From Qipengyuania xiamenensis (lineage in GTDB: Bacteria; Pseudomonadota; Alphaproteobacteria; Sphingomonadales; Sphingomonadaceae): a DNA stretch of 64,000 bases. This document shows, in pieces, positions 54,250 through 61,629 of this stretch. Location of the stretch: contig NZ_JAIGNM010000002.1 of assembly GCF_019711495.1 (NCBI RefSeq), forward strand, positions 558,001 to 622,000, read 5' to 3'. The notes beneath the pieces are model-generated. The model saw only the letters and a list, made by a program, of their open reading frames with translations. It had not been told where the DNA came from and ran no database searches. The translations under genes and the position numbers were made by a program. Each line of letters opens with the position of its first letter. Within the stretch, counting starts at the first letter, position 1.

Positions 54250-55566
54250 ATGGCCGACAGGCCTCAAGGTACTGCGAAAGCTGGCGATAACCGCCCCAAG
54301 CTCTCGCTTCACGTACCCGAACCAAAATTCCGGCCCGGTGACGCGGTCGACTTCTCGCATATCGAGGTGCCCGAAGCAGGCGCGCAGCCGCGCCCTGACG
54401 AGACCACCGATCCCAAGGACATGCTGGACTTCGCCCACGGGCTGATCCGCGTGCTGGGTGAGGACAACAAGGCGCATGGTCCCTGGGACCCGAAGCTCGA
54501 TCCCGAAACGCTGCGCACCATGCTCGGCCACATGGCCATGACGCGCGCCTTCGACGAGCGCATGTTCCGCGGCCAGCGGCAGGGCAAGACCAGCTTCTAC
54601 ATGAAGTGCACCGGCGAAGAGGCGACCAGCGTGTCGGCCTCGATGGCTCTTGCGGCGGACGACATGGTCTTCCCCAGCTATCGCCAGCAGGGCATCCTGA
54701 TCCAGCGCGGCTATCCGATGATCGAGATGATCAACCAGATCTACTCGAACCGGGGCGACAAGCTGAAGGGCCGCCAGCTGCCGATCATGTATTCGAGCAA
54801 GGAGCACAGCTTCTTCACCATCTCGGGCAACCTCGCCACGCAGACCCCGCAGGCGGTCGGCTGGGCGATGGCATCGGCGATCAAGGGCGACAGCCGGATC
54901 GCCGCGACCTGGGTGGGCGAGGGCAGCACCGCGGAAGGCGACTTCCACTCGGCTTGCCTGTTCGCGACCGTCTACAACGCACCGGTCATCCTCAACGTGG
55001 TCAACAACCAGTGGGCGATCTCGAGCTTCAGCGGCTTCGCGGGCGCAGAGCGCGCGACTTTTGCCGCGCGCGGTGTCGGTTATGGCATTGCCTCGCTGCG
55101 CGTCGACGGTAACGATCCGCTGGCCTGCTATGCAGCCGAGCAGTGGGCCGCCAACCGCGCCCGCGCTAATGCCGGTCCGACGCTGATCGAGTTCTTCAGT
55201 TACCGCGCGGAAGGTCATTCCACTTCGGACGATCCCAGCGGCTATCGCAGCGCGCAGGAGCGGGACGAGTGGCCGCTCGGCGACCCCGTGATGCGCCTCA
55301 AGAACCACCTCATCGAAATCGGTGAGTGGGACGAGGAGCGTCAGGAAAAGATGGACCTCGAAGCGGCCGAATACGTGAAGAAGACCACCAAGGAAGCCGA
55401 AGAGAACGGCATTCTCGGCCACGGTCTCCACCACCCGTTCCGCACCATGTTCGAAGACGTGTTCGAAGAGCTGCCCTGGCATCTCAAGGAACAGGCTGAA
55501 CAGGCGATCCACGAACGCGAGACCAAATTCCCCGAAGGACTCCCGAACGGAGGAAAGGGCGCATGA
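54250..55566 (+). CDS. bkdA1: Branched-chain 2-oxoacid dehydrogenase E1 component, alpha subunit
   Basis: 438 aa thiamine-diphosphate enzyme that decarboxylates 2-oxo acids from Val, Leu and Ile. The ThDP motif is WVGEGSTAEGDFHSACLF...NVVNNQWAIS; SYRAEGHSTSDDPSGYR is the phosphorylation-loop-like family segment. The N-terminal 70 residues include a Pro-rich linker typical of the bacterial bkdA1 form. Followed by the beta subunit with a 4-nt ATGA overlap. Confidence 0.94.
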   Translation: MADRPQGTAKAGDNRPKLSLHVPEPKFRPGDAVDFSHIEVPEAGAQPRPDETTDPKDMLDFAHGLIRVLGEDNKAHGPWDPKLDPETLRTMLGHMAMTRAFDERMFRGQRQGKTSFYMKCTGEEATSVSASMALAADDMVFPSYRQQGILIQRGYPMIEMINQIYSNRGDKLKGRQLPIMYSSKEHSFFTISGNLATQTPQAVGWAMASAIKGDSRIAATWVGEGSTAEGDFHSACLFATVYNAPVILNVVNNQWAISSFSGFAGAERATFAARGVGYGIASLRVDGNDPLACYAAEQWAANRARANAGPTLIEFFSYRAEGHSTSDDPSGYRSAQERDEWPLGDPVMRLKNHLIEIGEWDEERQEKMDLEAAEYVKKTTKEAEENGILGHGLHHPFRTMFEDVFEELPWHLKEQAEQAIHERETKFPEGLPNGGKGA

Positions 55567-56624
55567 GCGACACCGCAACCAAGACCGCGCCCGCCGCAGA
55601 GGAAGGCACTGAACGCCGCCTCAACATGATCGAGGCGATCAACGACGCGCTCGACGTGTCGATGGGCCGCGACGAAAACATCGTCATCATGGGCGAGGAC
55701 GTCGGCTATTTCGGCGGCGTGTTCCGCTGCACCGCCGGGCTCCAGCAGAAATACGGCAAGAGCCGTGTGTTCGACACGCCGATTTCCGAATGCGGCATCA
55801 TCGCCGCGGCAGTCGGGATGGGGGCCTATGGCCTGCGTCCGGTGCCGGAAATCCAGTTCGCCGACTACATCTATCCCGGCCTCGACCAGCTGATCTCCGA
55901 AGCGGCGCGCCTGCGCTATCGTTCGGCAGCCGAGTACACTGCGCCGATCACCGTGCGCAGCCCCTTCGGCGGCGGCATCTTCGGCGGCCAGACCCACAGC
56001 CAGAGCCCCGAGGCGATCTTCGCCCATGTCTCCGGCCTCAAGACGGTCATCCCGGCGACGCCCTATGACGCCAAGGGCCTGCTTATCAGCGCCATCGAAG
56101 ACAATGACCCGGTCATCTTCTTCGAGCCCAAGCGCATCTACAACGGCCCGTTTTCGGGCTATTACGACAAGCCGGTCGAACCGTGGAAGCGCTTCGATGC
56201 GAGCGTCGTGCCCGAGGGTCACTACAAGATCCCGCTCGGCAAGGCGCGCTACGCGATGCAGGGTGATGAGCTCACCATCCTCGCCTACGGCACCATGGTC
56301 CACGTGGTCGAGGCGGTCTGCCGCGAGAAGGGCGTCGAGGCCGATATCGTCGACCTGCGCACCATCGTTCCGGTCGACATCGAAACCATTGAGGAATCGG
56401 TCAAGAAAACCGGCCGCTGCCTCATCGTCCACGAAGCAACGCGCACTGCCGGTTTCGGCGCTGAACTCAGCGCGCTGGTGACCGAACGCTGCTTCTACCA
56501 CCTCGAAGCCCCGGTCGAACGCGTGACCGGTTTCGATACGCCCTATCCCCACAGCCTCGAATGGGCCTATTTCCCCGGCCCGATCCGTATCGGCGAGGCC
56601 CTCGACAAGATCCTGAGCGAGTAA
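55563..56624 (+). CDS. bkdA2: Branched-chain 2-oxoacid dehydrogenase E1 component, beta subunit
   Basis: 353 aa. GEDVGYFGGVFRCTAGL, FDTPISECGIIAAAVGMGAYGLRPVPEIQFADYIYPGLDQL and SPFGGGIFGGQTHSQSPEAIFAHVSGLKTVIPATPYDAKGLL are characteristic of E1-beta, which completes the ThDP site with E1-alpha. The C-terminal transketolase domain ends LEWAYFPGPIRIGEAL. Overlaps the alpha gene by ATGA, and the E2 gene starts 5 nt after its stop. Confidence 0.95.
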   Translation: MSDTATKTAPAAEEGTERRLNMIEAINDALDVSMGRDENIVIMGEDVGYFGGVFRCTAGLQQKYGKSRVFDTPISECGIIAAAVGMGAYGLRPVPEIQFADYIYPGLDQLISEAARLRYRSAAEYTAPITVRSPFGGGIFGGQTHSQSPEAIFAHVSGLKTVIPATPYDAKGLLISAIEDNDPVIFFEPKRIYNGPFSGYYDKPVEPWKRFDASVVPEGHYKIPLGKARYAMQGDELTILAYGTMVHVVEAVCREKGVEADIVDLRTIVPVDIETIEESVKKTGRCLIVHEATRTAGFGAELSALVTERCFYHLEAPVERVTGFDTPYPHSLEWAYFPGPIRIGEALDKILSE

Positions 56625-56629
56625 TCGAC

Positions 56630-57928
56630 ATGGCGAAATTTGTATTCAACATGCCGGACATCGGCGAAGGCATTGCCGAGGCGGAAATCGTCCAGTGGCA
56701 CAAGAAGGTCGGCGACACGGTCAAGGAAGACGAGGAATTCGTCGACATGATGACCGACAAGGCCACCGTGCCGATGGAAAGCCCGGTCGACGGTAAGATC
56801 CTCGAGATCGCCGGTGAAGAAGGCGACATGGTCTCGATCGGCTCGATGCTGGTGGTGATCGAGGTCGAGGGCGAAGTGCCCGAGGATGTCGCCGAGGAAG
56901 CACCGGCTCCTGCGCCCGCACCGGCTCCCAAGGCCGACGTGGTCGAAGAGCGTATCGAGGTCGAAACCTCCGACGCGAGCGATGCCGACGATGCGCTCGC
57001 TGCTGACCCCGAGCCCGAACCGCTGCCCGCACCGACTCCGGCGCCCGAGCCTAAGCACCAAGCGAAGGTCCTCGCGACCCCCGCAGTGCGCAAGCGAGCC
57101 AAGGAATTGGGCGTCGACCTCAGCCAGGTGAAGCCTTCGGAAGAAGGTCGCATCCGTCACGGCGATCTCGACCAGTTCCTCTCCTACAACTCGGGCTATG
57201 GCGCTGCCGCCAAGACCCGCGAGGACGAGGAGAAGAAGGTCATCGGCATGCGCCGTCGCATTGCCGAGAACATGGCCGCCTCGAAGCGCAACATCCCGCA
57301 CTTCTCCTATGTCGAGGAATGCGATGTCACGGACCTCGAGGTCCTGCGTGCACAGCTCAACGCCAGCCGCGGCGACAAACCCAAGCTGACGATCCTGCCG
57401 CTGCTGATCACCGCGATCTGCAAGACGCTGCCCGACTTCCCGATGATCAACGCGCGCTACGACGACGAAGCGGGTGTGGTCACGCGCTATGGCTCGGTCA
57501 ACATGGGCATGGCGGCACAGACCGATGCGGGCCTGATGGTCCCGGTCATCAAGAATGCGCAGGCCAAGAATCTGTGGCAGCTCGCGACCGAGATTTCGCG
57601 CCTCGCCGATGCCGCGCGCAACGGCACCGCGAGGAAGGAAGAGATGGAAGGTGGCACGCTGACCGTGACTTCGCTCGGTCCGCTCGGCGGCGTAGCGACC
57701 ACCCCGGTGATCAACCGCCCCGAAGTCGCGATCATCGGTCCGAACCGGATCATCGAGCGCCCGATGTATGTCACCGGCGCAGACGGTGTGGAGCGGATCG
57801 AGAAGCGCAAGCTGATGAATATCTCGATCAGCTGCGATCACCGCGTGGTCGATGGCTGGGATGCAGCGAGCTTCATCCAGGCATTGAAGAAGCTGCTGGA
57901 AACGCCAGCGCTCATCCTCGTCGACTGA
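56630..57928 (+). CDS. bkdB: Branched-chain 2-oxoacid dehydrogenase E2 (dihydrolipoamide acyltransferase)
   Basis: 432 aa. One lipoyl domain (MTDKATV, lipoyl-Lys44), an Ala/Pro/Glu-rich linker, a peripheral-subunit-binding domain (ATPAVRKRAKELGVDLSQV) and a catalytic domain with SCDHRVVDGWDAA (HxxxDG). It transfers the branched acyl group to CoA and forms the core of the complex. ATG 56630 is chosen as the usual MAKFVFNMPDIGEG start. A strong terminator follows; no E3 gene lies in the window. Confidence 0.95.
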   Translation: MAKFVFNMPDIGEGIAEAEIVQWHKKVGDTVKEDEEFVDMMTDKATVPMESPVDGKILEIAGEEGDMVSIGSMLVVIEVEGEVPEDVAEEAPAPAPAPAPKADVVEERIEVETSDASDADDALAADPEPEPLPAPTPAPEPKHQAKVLATPAVRKRAKELGVDLSQVKPSEEGRIRHGDLDQFLSYNSGYGAAAKTREDEEKKVIGMRRRIAENMAASKRNIPHFSYVEECDVTDLEVLRAQLNASRGDKPKLTILPLLITAICKTLPDFPMINARYDDEAGVVTRYGSVNMGMAAQTDAGLMVPVIKNAQAKNLWQLATEISRLADAARNGTARKEEMEGGTLTVTSLGPLGGVATTPVINRPEVAIIGPNRIIERPMYVTGADGVERIEKRKLMNISISCDHRVVDGWDAASFIQALKKLLETPALILVD

Positions 57929-57944
57929 CGAGCATCGCTAACTG

Positions 57945-57980
57945 AAAAAGGGGCTCCCGCTTCGGCGGGGGCCTTTTTTA
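57945..57980 (+). terminator. Strong Rho-independent terminator of the bkd operon
   Basis: A near-continuous 15-bp stem (AAAAAGGGGCTCCCGC paired with GCGGGGGCC plus T-run, G-T wobbles included) closes a TTCG tetraloop at 57961-57964, followed by T6. Confidence 0.92.
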
Positions 57981-58094
57981 TTCGGCCGGTCGTTCGACCG
58001 AGACCGATTCCTGGATATCGATTGCCGATTTGGCCGCGATTGCGCCGCCGCCCAACATGGCGAGCGATGCAGCGAGAAATGCTGTCTGCAACAT
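57978..58094 (-). CDS. 38-residue hydrophobic small protein, uncertain
   Basis: Encodes MLQTAFLAASLAMLGGGAIA followed by AKSAIDIQESVSVERPAE. The first 20 residues could be a membrane helix or a signal peptide with cleavage after AIA; the rest is polar. GGGGGT precedes the ATG. Its TAA stop uses the T-run of the convergent bkd terminator. I recognise no family. Confidence 0.4.
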   Translation of the reverse strand: MLQTAFLAASLAMLGGGAIAAKSAIDIQESVSVERPAE

Positions 58095-58220
58095 ATCGAA
58101 ACCCCCGTTTGCCCCACGTGATTTCGATGGTCAGGTTCGACCCGAAAGGTAAATTTCGGGTAAATTCCAGCCTCCTGCGCTGCGTTGAAAAAAAGAGCGA
58201 AAAAAGGCGCTCAATTTGCG

Positions 58221-58249
58221 TTGACAGGAATCGGAGCCTCCACTAGATG
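58221..58249 (+). promoter_or_regulatory. Promoter of tRNA-Asp
   Basis: Consensus TTGACA (58221-58226), 17 nt spacer and TAGATG (58244-58249), ending 33 nt before the tRNA. Confidence 0.85.
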
Positions 58250-58282
58250 CGCGGCTCCCAAGGGGGCGCTACAGCGCAATGC

Positions 58283-58359
58283 GCGGGTGTAGCTCAGTTG
58301 GTTAGAGTATCGGCCTGTCACGCCGAGGGTCGCGGGTTCGAGTCCCGTCACTCGCGCCA
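58283..58359 (+). tRNA. tRNA-Asp(GTC)
   Basis: 77 nt including encoded CCA. Acceptor GCGGGTG pairs with CACTCGC (one G-T), discriminator G, and the anticodon loop CTGTCAC gives GTC. D and T arms intact. Confidence 0.97.
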
Positions 58360-58376
58360 CCTTGGGATTATTCTTC

Positions 58377-58403
58377 GAAAAGCCGCCTTCGGGCGGCTTT
58401 TTT
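58377..58403. terminator. Terminator after tRNA-Asp, shared with the MFS gene
   Basis: AAAAGCCGCC pairs with GGCGGCTTTT around a TTCG loop (58388-58391), followed by further T. The stop codon of the convergent MFS gene (58403-58405) begins at the end of the T-run, so the hairpin works in both directions. Confidence 0.9.
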
Positions 58404-59839
58404 CATGCCTGCGGTCCGGCTTTCGCTTCGGCCAGCTTGCGCAGGTTTTCCTCGTGTCCCGCCTTGTCGATCCGGTAGCGTGAAACGCAATAGAGGGCGC
58501 CCAGATAAAGCAGCAGCAGAGTGGGGGCGTAATAGGCGCCCAGCATCCACAGCGTATCGCTCGAAACGGTTTCGGGAGCTGCCCCTTCGGGAAAGGCGAT
58601 GATCGAAAGGATCGTGCCCGCAGCCGCCACGCCGATGCCCTGCGTGACCTTCCGGGTGAAGGTGGAGGCTGCGTAATAGACGCCTTCGTTGCGGCGTCCG
58701 GTGCGGACCTGGTTGGATTCAACGAGATCGGCGATCATCGAATAGGCGACAGCCTGCGTTGCGATGATGAGAGCAAGGTCGATGACATTGATGCTCATCA
58801 CCAACGGAAACAGGATCGGATCGCCGTTTTCGGGCATCAACCCGGCTAGCCGCAGCAGGACCGGTGCGGGCTGGATGGTGAAGGCGAGCAGGCCCAGGCC
58901 GATCACCGATTCCTTCTTGCCGAACCTCCTCACGCTCCACGGGGCGATCAGGAAGCCGAAGAGCGCGGACAGCAAGACGGTGCAGGTCCAGATGAAGATC
59001 TGGAATTCCTCGAAACCCCAGAAGTATCGAAGCATCAGGAAGGAAAGGGCCGCTGCCAGGCCCGATGCAATCGCGAACAGGACCGTGGCAAAGAACAGGG
59101 CGATGAAACTCTTCTCGCTCAGTGTCTCGACCATCTCCCGGAAGATGCGCCGCACTCCGAAGCGCTCTCCGGTCGCGACCGGGCGGTGGAGGTGCGGAAT
59201 ACGATGATGGGTGCCGATGGCTGAAATAAGAATGGCGGTCAGTATCAGTATCGAGCCGATGATCCCGTAGGTCGCGTAGGCGCCCCTGTCGAGCATGCCC
59301 ATCGGTCCGGTCATCAGCGCGCCGAACATGATGATGCTCATCATGCTGCCACCGGTCCAGCCGAAGAACAGGCGGTAGGACTGGAGGCTGGTACGCTCTT
59401 CGTAATCCGAGGTCAGTTCAGGGATGAGGGCGGAGCTCGGCGTCTCGTAAAAGGTGATGAAAGTGCGGATCAGCACAGCCAGCCCGGTCAGGTAGAGAAA
59501 TAGCCCGGTCTGGCCCCAGTCGGGCGGATTCCACAGCAGGAAATAGCTCAGCGCCACGGGCATGGCGGCTGCGTACATGAAGGGATGGCGGCGGCCCCAG
59601 CGGCTATGGAAATTGTCCGACCAGTAGCCGACCAGCGGATCGGAGATCGCATCGAAGGTCAGTGCGATGAAGATCGCAAGACCCACGAGGCCCGGCTCCA
59701 GACCGATTACAGTGCCGTAGAAGAGCAACAGGAAGTAGTCGAAGCCGTTGTTCTTGATGCCGAAAGCCGCCGCACCGAAACCGTGCGCTAGCTTCAGACC
59801 GACCGACGGTTTGTCGGATACCCCCGCAGTGGTCGCCAT
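58403..59839 (-). CDS. GPH family (glycoside-pentoside-hexuronide:cation symporter) MFS transporter
   Basis: 478 aa with about 12 helices. DAISDPLVGYWSDNFHSRWGRRHPFMYAAAMPVALSYFLLW is the GPH signature (D-x-x-x-D-P-x-x-G near helix 2 and the GRRHPF loop). FYETPSSALIPELTSDYEERTSLQSYR follows after helix 4. Family members import sugars or glycosides with Na+ or H+, though homologues for other solutes exist. The substrate is not shown by neighbours. Confidence 0.88.
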   Translation of the reverse strand: MATTAGVSDKPSVGLKLAHGFGAAAFGIKNNGFDYFLLLFYGTVIGLEPGLVGLAIFIALTFDAISDPLVGYWSDNFHSRWGRRHPFMYAAAMPVALSYFLLWNPPDWGQTGLFLYLTGLAVLIRTFITFYETPSSALIPELTSDYEERTSLQSYRLFFGWTGGSMMSIIMFGALMTGPMGMLDRGAYATYGIIGSILILTAILISAIGTHHRIPHLHRPVATGERFGVRRIFREMVETLSEKSFIALFFATVLFAIASGLAAALSFLMLRYFWGFEEFQIFIWTCTVLLSALFGFLIAPWSVRRFGKKESVIGLGLLAFTIQPAPVLLRLAGLMPENGDPILFPLVMSINVIDLALIIATQAVAYSMIADLVESNQVRTGRRNEGVYYAASTFTRKVTQGIGVAAAGTILSIIAFPEGAAPETVSSDTLWMLGAYYAPTLLLLYLGALYCVSRYRIDKAGHEENLRKLAEAKAGPQA

Positions 59840-59889
59840 ATTCTCTCCCTTGGGGAAAGGAGGCTAGGGATGACTTCGCCGCTTGGCAA

Positions 59890-60105
59890 TCAGCGCCAGT
59901 TGCCGGTTTCCATCCACTTGAGGAACCGGCCCAGCGGCAGGAGCCATATAAGGCCGAGGAACAGGTAGATCACGGTCTGTGCAAGTGCAGGCCAGTCACC
60001 GATAAGACCCGGCAGGTACCGCGCAATCACTATGCCGTAGACCAGAAGGCCGATCAGGAGGCCCAGCAGGCCGACCGGAATGCGCCAGGTTGGTTCTTCT
60101 CTCAT
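59890..60105 (-). CDS. DUF2842 protein
   Basis: 71 aa with two membrane helices (about 9-31 and 41-60) and the C-terminal motif LGLIWLLPLGRFLKWMETG of DUF2842, a family confined to alphaproteobacteria. Function unknown. Its ATG overlaps the cyclo-ligase stop by 4 nt, so they form an operon. Confidence 0.88.
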   Translation of the reverse strand: MREEPTWRIPVGLLGLLIGLLVYGIVIARYLPGLIGDWPALAQTVIYLFLGLIWLLPLGRFLKWMETGNWR

Positions 60106-60674
60106 GCGAACGGTCCGTAGATGCGGGTTGGGGTCACGACGGCGTCGAGACGGCGGTCATGCGGCTCGACCGGCAGCTCTTCCGCCAGCTGGCAATCCCA
60201 CGCAAGCCCGATAGCCGTAACATCCTCGCGGTTCTCGAGCCAGCGATCGTAGTGGCCACCCCCCTGTCCGAGCCGGTCGCCTTCCGCAGTAAAGCCCACC
60301 AGCGGGACAAGCAGGACCTGCGGCTCGACAACCGGCGCATCGGGTGATGGCTGGAGCAGGCCGAAGGGTCCGACTTCGAGATCTTCCTCGTCGAACGGAT
60401 CGAGATGCCGGGCGAATTCCATTGGCGAATTGCGCGTCTTGAAGCGGGGGAGTGCGACCTCGTGGCCGCGTTCGAGGAAGAACTTGGCATAGGAGGCCGC
60501 AGGCGCTTCGAAGGGATCGGCACGATACAGGCCGACGGTCGTGCCTTCGGGCACGAGGTCGAGCAGCGGCGCCGGAGGGCGGTGGAAGACCAGCCCGCGC
60601 ATGCTTTCGGGCAGCTGTGCGACATGGTCGCGTCGCATGCTGCGGAGAATTTTACGGAGTTGGTCCTTGGTCAC
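60102..60674 (-). CDS. 5-formyltetrahydrofolate cyclo-ligase
   Basis: 190 aa, converts 5-formyl- to 5,10-methenyl-tetrahydrofolate with ATP. N-terminal KDQLRKILRSMRRDHVAQLP and conserved LVPLVGFTAEGDRLGQGGGHYDRWLE (GxGGGYYD-like) are present. It follows the 6S RNA locus on the same strand, the zapA-ssrS-ygfA arrangement known from many proteobacteria. Confidence 0.93.
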   Translation of the reverse strand: MTKDQLRKILRSMRRDHVAQLPESMRGLVFHRPPAPLLDLVPEGTTVGLYRADPFEAPAASYAKFFLERGHEVALPRFKTRNSPMEFARHLDPFDEEDLEVGPFGLLQPSPDAPVVEPQVLLVPLVGFTAEGDRLGQGGGHYDRWLENREDVTAIGLAWDCQLAEELPVEPHDRRLDAVVTPTRIYGPFA

Positions 60675-60771
60675 GCCTTGCCTGCTCCCGCATTGAATGC
60701 CGATGCCCGGCCACCGCGCTCAAGCAGCGAAGCGGTAGCGCGAAAAGATTGTGGCGGGACCACTATGGGTC

Positions 60772-60900
60772 GTTTCCGGAAAATCCTCTGACGCCTTCAC
60801 GTCAGGTGGGCGCCGTATATCCAGATCGCCAGGACGAACCCGCCAACCCGGTAGGGACAGCTCCCTTGGATTGCTTATAGCCTCAGGGATATTCATGCGG
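60772..60900 (-). ncRNA. ssrS: Probable 6S RNA
   Basis: The 257-nt gap between zapA and the 5-FCL gene holds no protein but a structured segment on the same strand. ATCCCTGA (60890-60883) pairs with TCAGAGGAT (60791-60783, one bulge), and flanking GAA/TTC and CCG/CGG pairs extend the closing stem. Inside is ATACGGCGCCCACCTGACG, resembling the conserved ACGGCxCCCACCT of alphaproteobacterial 6S RNA as I remember it. 6S binds sigma-70 RNA polymerase in stationary phase. Ends are approximate. Confidence 0.65.
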
Positions 60901-60931
60901 CTCGTGCCGAGCAGCCCCGCCGAGCGTTTAC

Positions 60932-61258
60932 TTAGGAGGCCGAGGCCTCACCCTCAAGAGCCGATGCTGCACCTTCGAGCGCATTTGCGACGCGCTCCAG
61001 CCTAATCGCCAGCGCATCGGTGTCGATTCCAGGATCGGGCGGGTGCGATTGCGCCGCATTGCGCGCGTCGGTCAGTTCGTCGGCGAGCAGGATAGCGGCG
61101 AACAGCAGGTTCTTCGCTTCGTTGCTGGTCGCGTTCTTGCCCATGCCGCTGATCTTGTCGTCAACCATCTGGGCAAGGCCGCGCACCTTGTCTTCCTGCC
61201 CGTTGGCGGTCGAGACGGTATAGACGCGCCCGCCGACCTGCAGCTTGACGTCGCTCAT
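60932..61258 (-). CDS. zapA: Cell division protein ZapA
   Basis: 108 aa. The N-terminal part (MSDVKLQVGGRVYTVSTANGQEDKVRGLAQMVDDKISGM) is the globular ZapA domain and the rest is a coiled coil (NLLFAAILLADELTDARN). It bundles FtsZ filaments at midcell. ATG 61258 overlaps the stop of the coiled-coil gene before it (ATGA). Confidence 0.93.
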   Translation of the reverse strand: MSDVKLQVGGRVYTVSTANGQEDKVRGLAQMVDDKISGMGKNATSNEAKNLLFAAILLADELTDARNAAQSHPPDPGIDTDALAIRLERVANALEGAASALEGEASAS

Positions 61259-61449
61259 TGCTCGAGTCTTTCGATCAGGGTGTCGAGTTCGCGCAGATTG
61301 CTCGCGACACGCAACTTCAGCGCCTCGTGCGCCTCTGCCAGTCGGCTGTCGTCCGCAGGCGCGGATCGCGGAAGCGCGGCTTGTGTTTCGATGCGTGCGA
61401 GGGCTTTTTCGAGCCGCTCCAGCGCGCCGTGGATACGTGTTTCGCTCAT
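61255..61449 (-). CDS. ZauP-like coiled-coil partner of ZapA
   Basis: 64 aa, nearly all heptad-patterned helix (RIHGALERLEKALARIE ... LAEAHEALKLRVASNLRELDTLIERLE). In Caulobacter the equivalent small gene directly upstream of zapA, zauP, encodes a coiled-coil protein that works with ZapA to focus the Z-ring. Same position, size and 4-nt overlap with zapA here. Longer in-frame versions overlap the divergent transketolase gene and are spurious. Confidence 0.8.
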   Translation of the reverse strand: MSETRIHGALERLEKALARIETQAALPRSAPADDSRLAEAHEALKLRVASNLRELDTLIERLEQ

Positions 61450-61629
61450 CAGGGCTTCGCAAATACCAAGATTGGCCCGCAACGGCAAAGGCTTGGGCCC
61501 GCCTGTTGATAAATTGCGCCAAGACGATGAAGGCGCGGATCGTGCGGCCACTCGGGTTGACCTCGCGCGCGCCCTCCGCGAAGGGTTCCCACGCGTCGAA
61601 TCGCCACACATTTTCGGAGAATAATCCCC

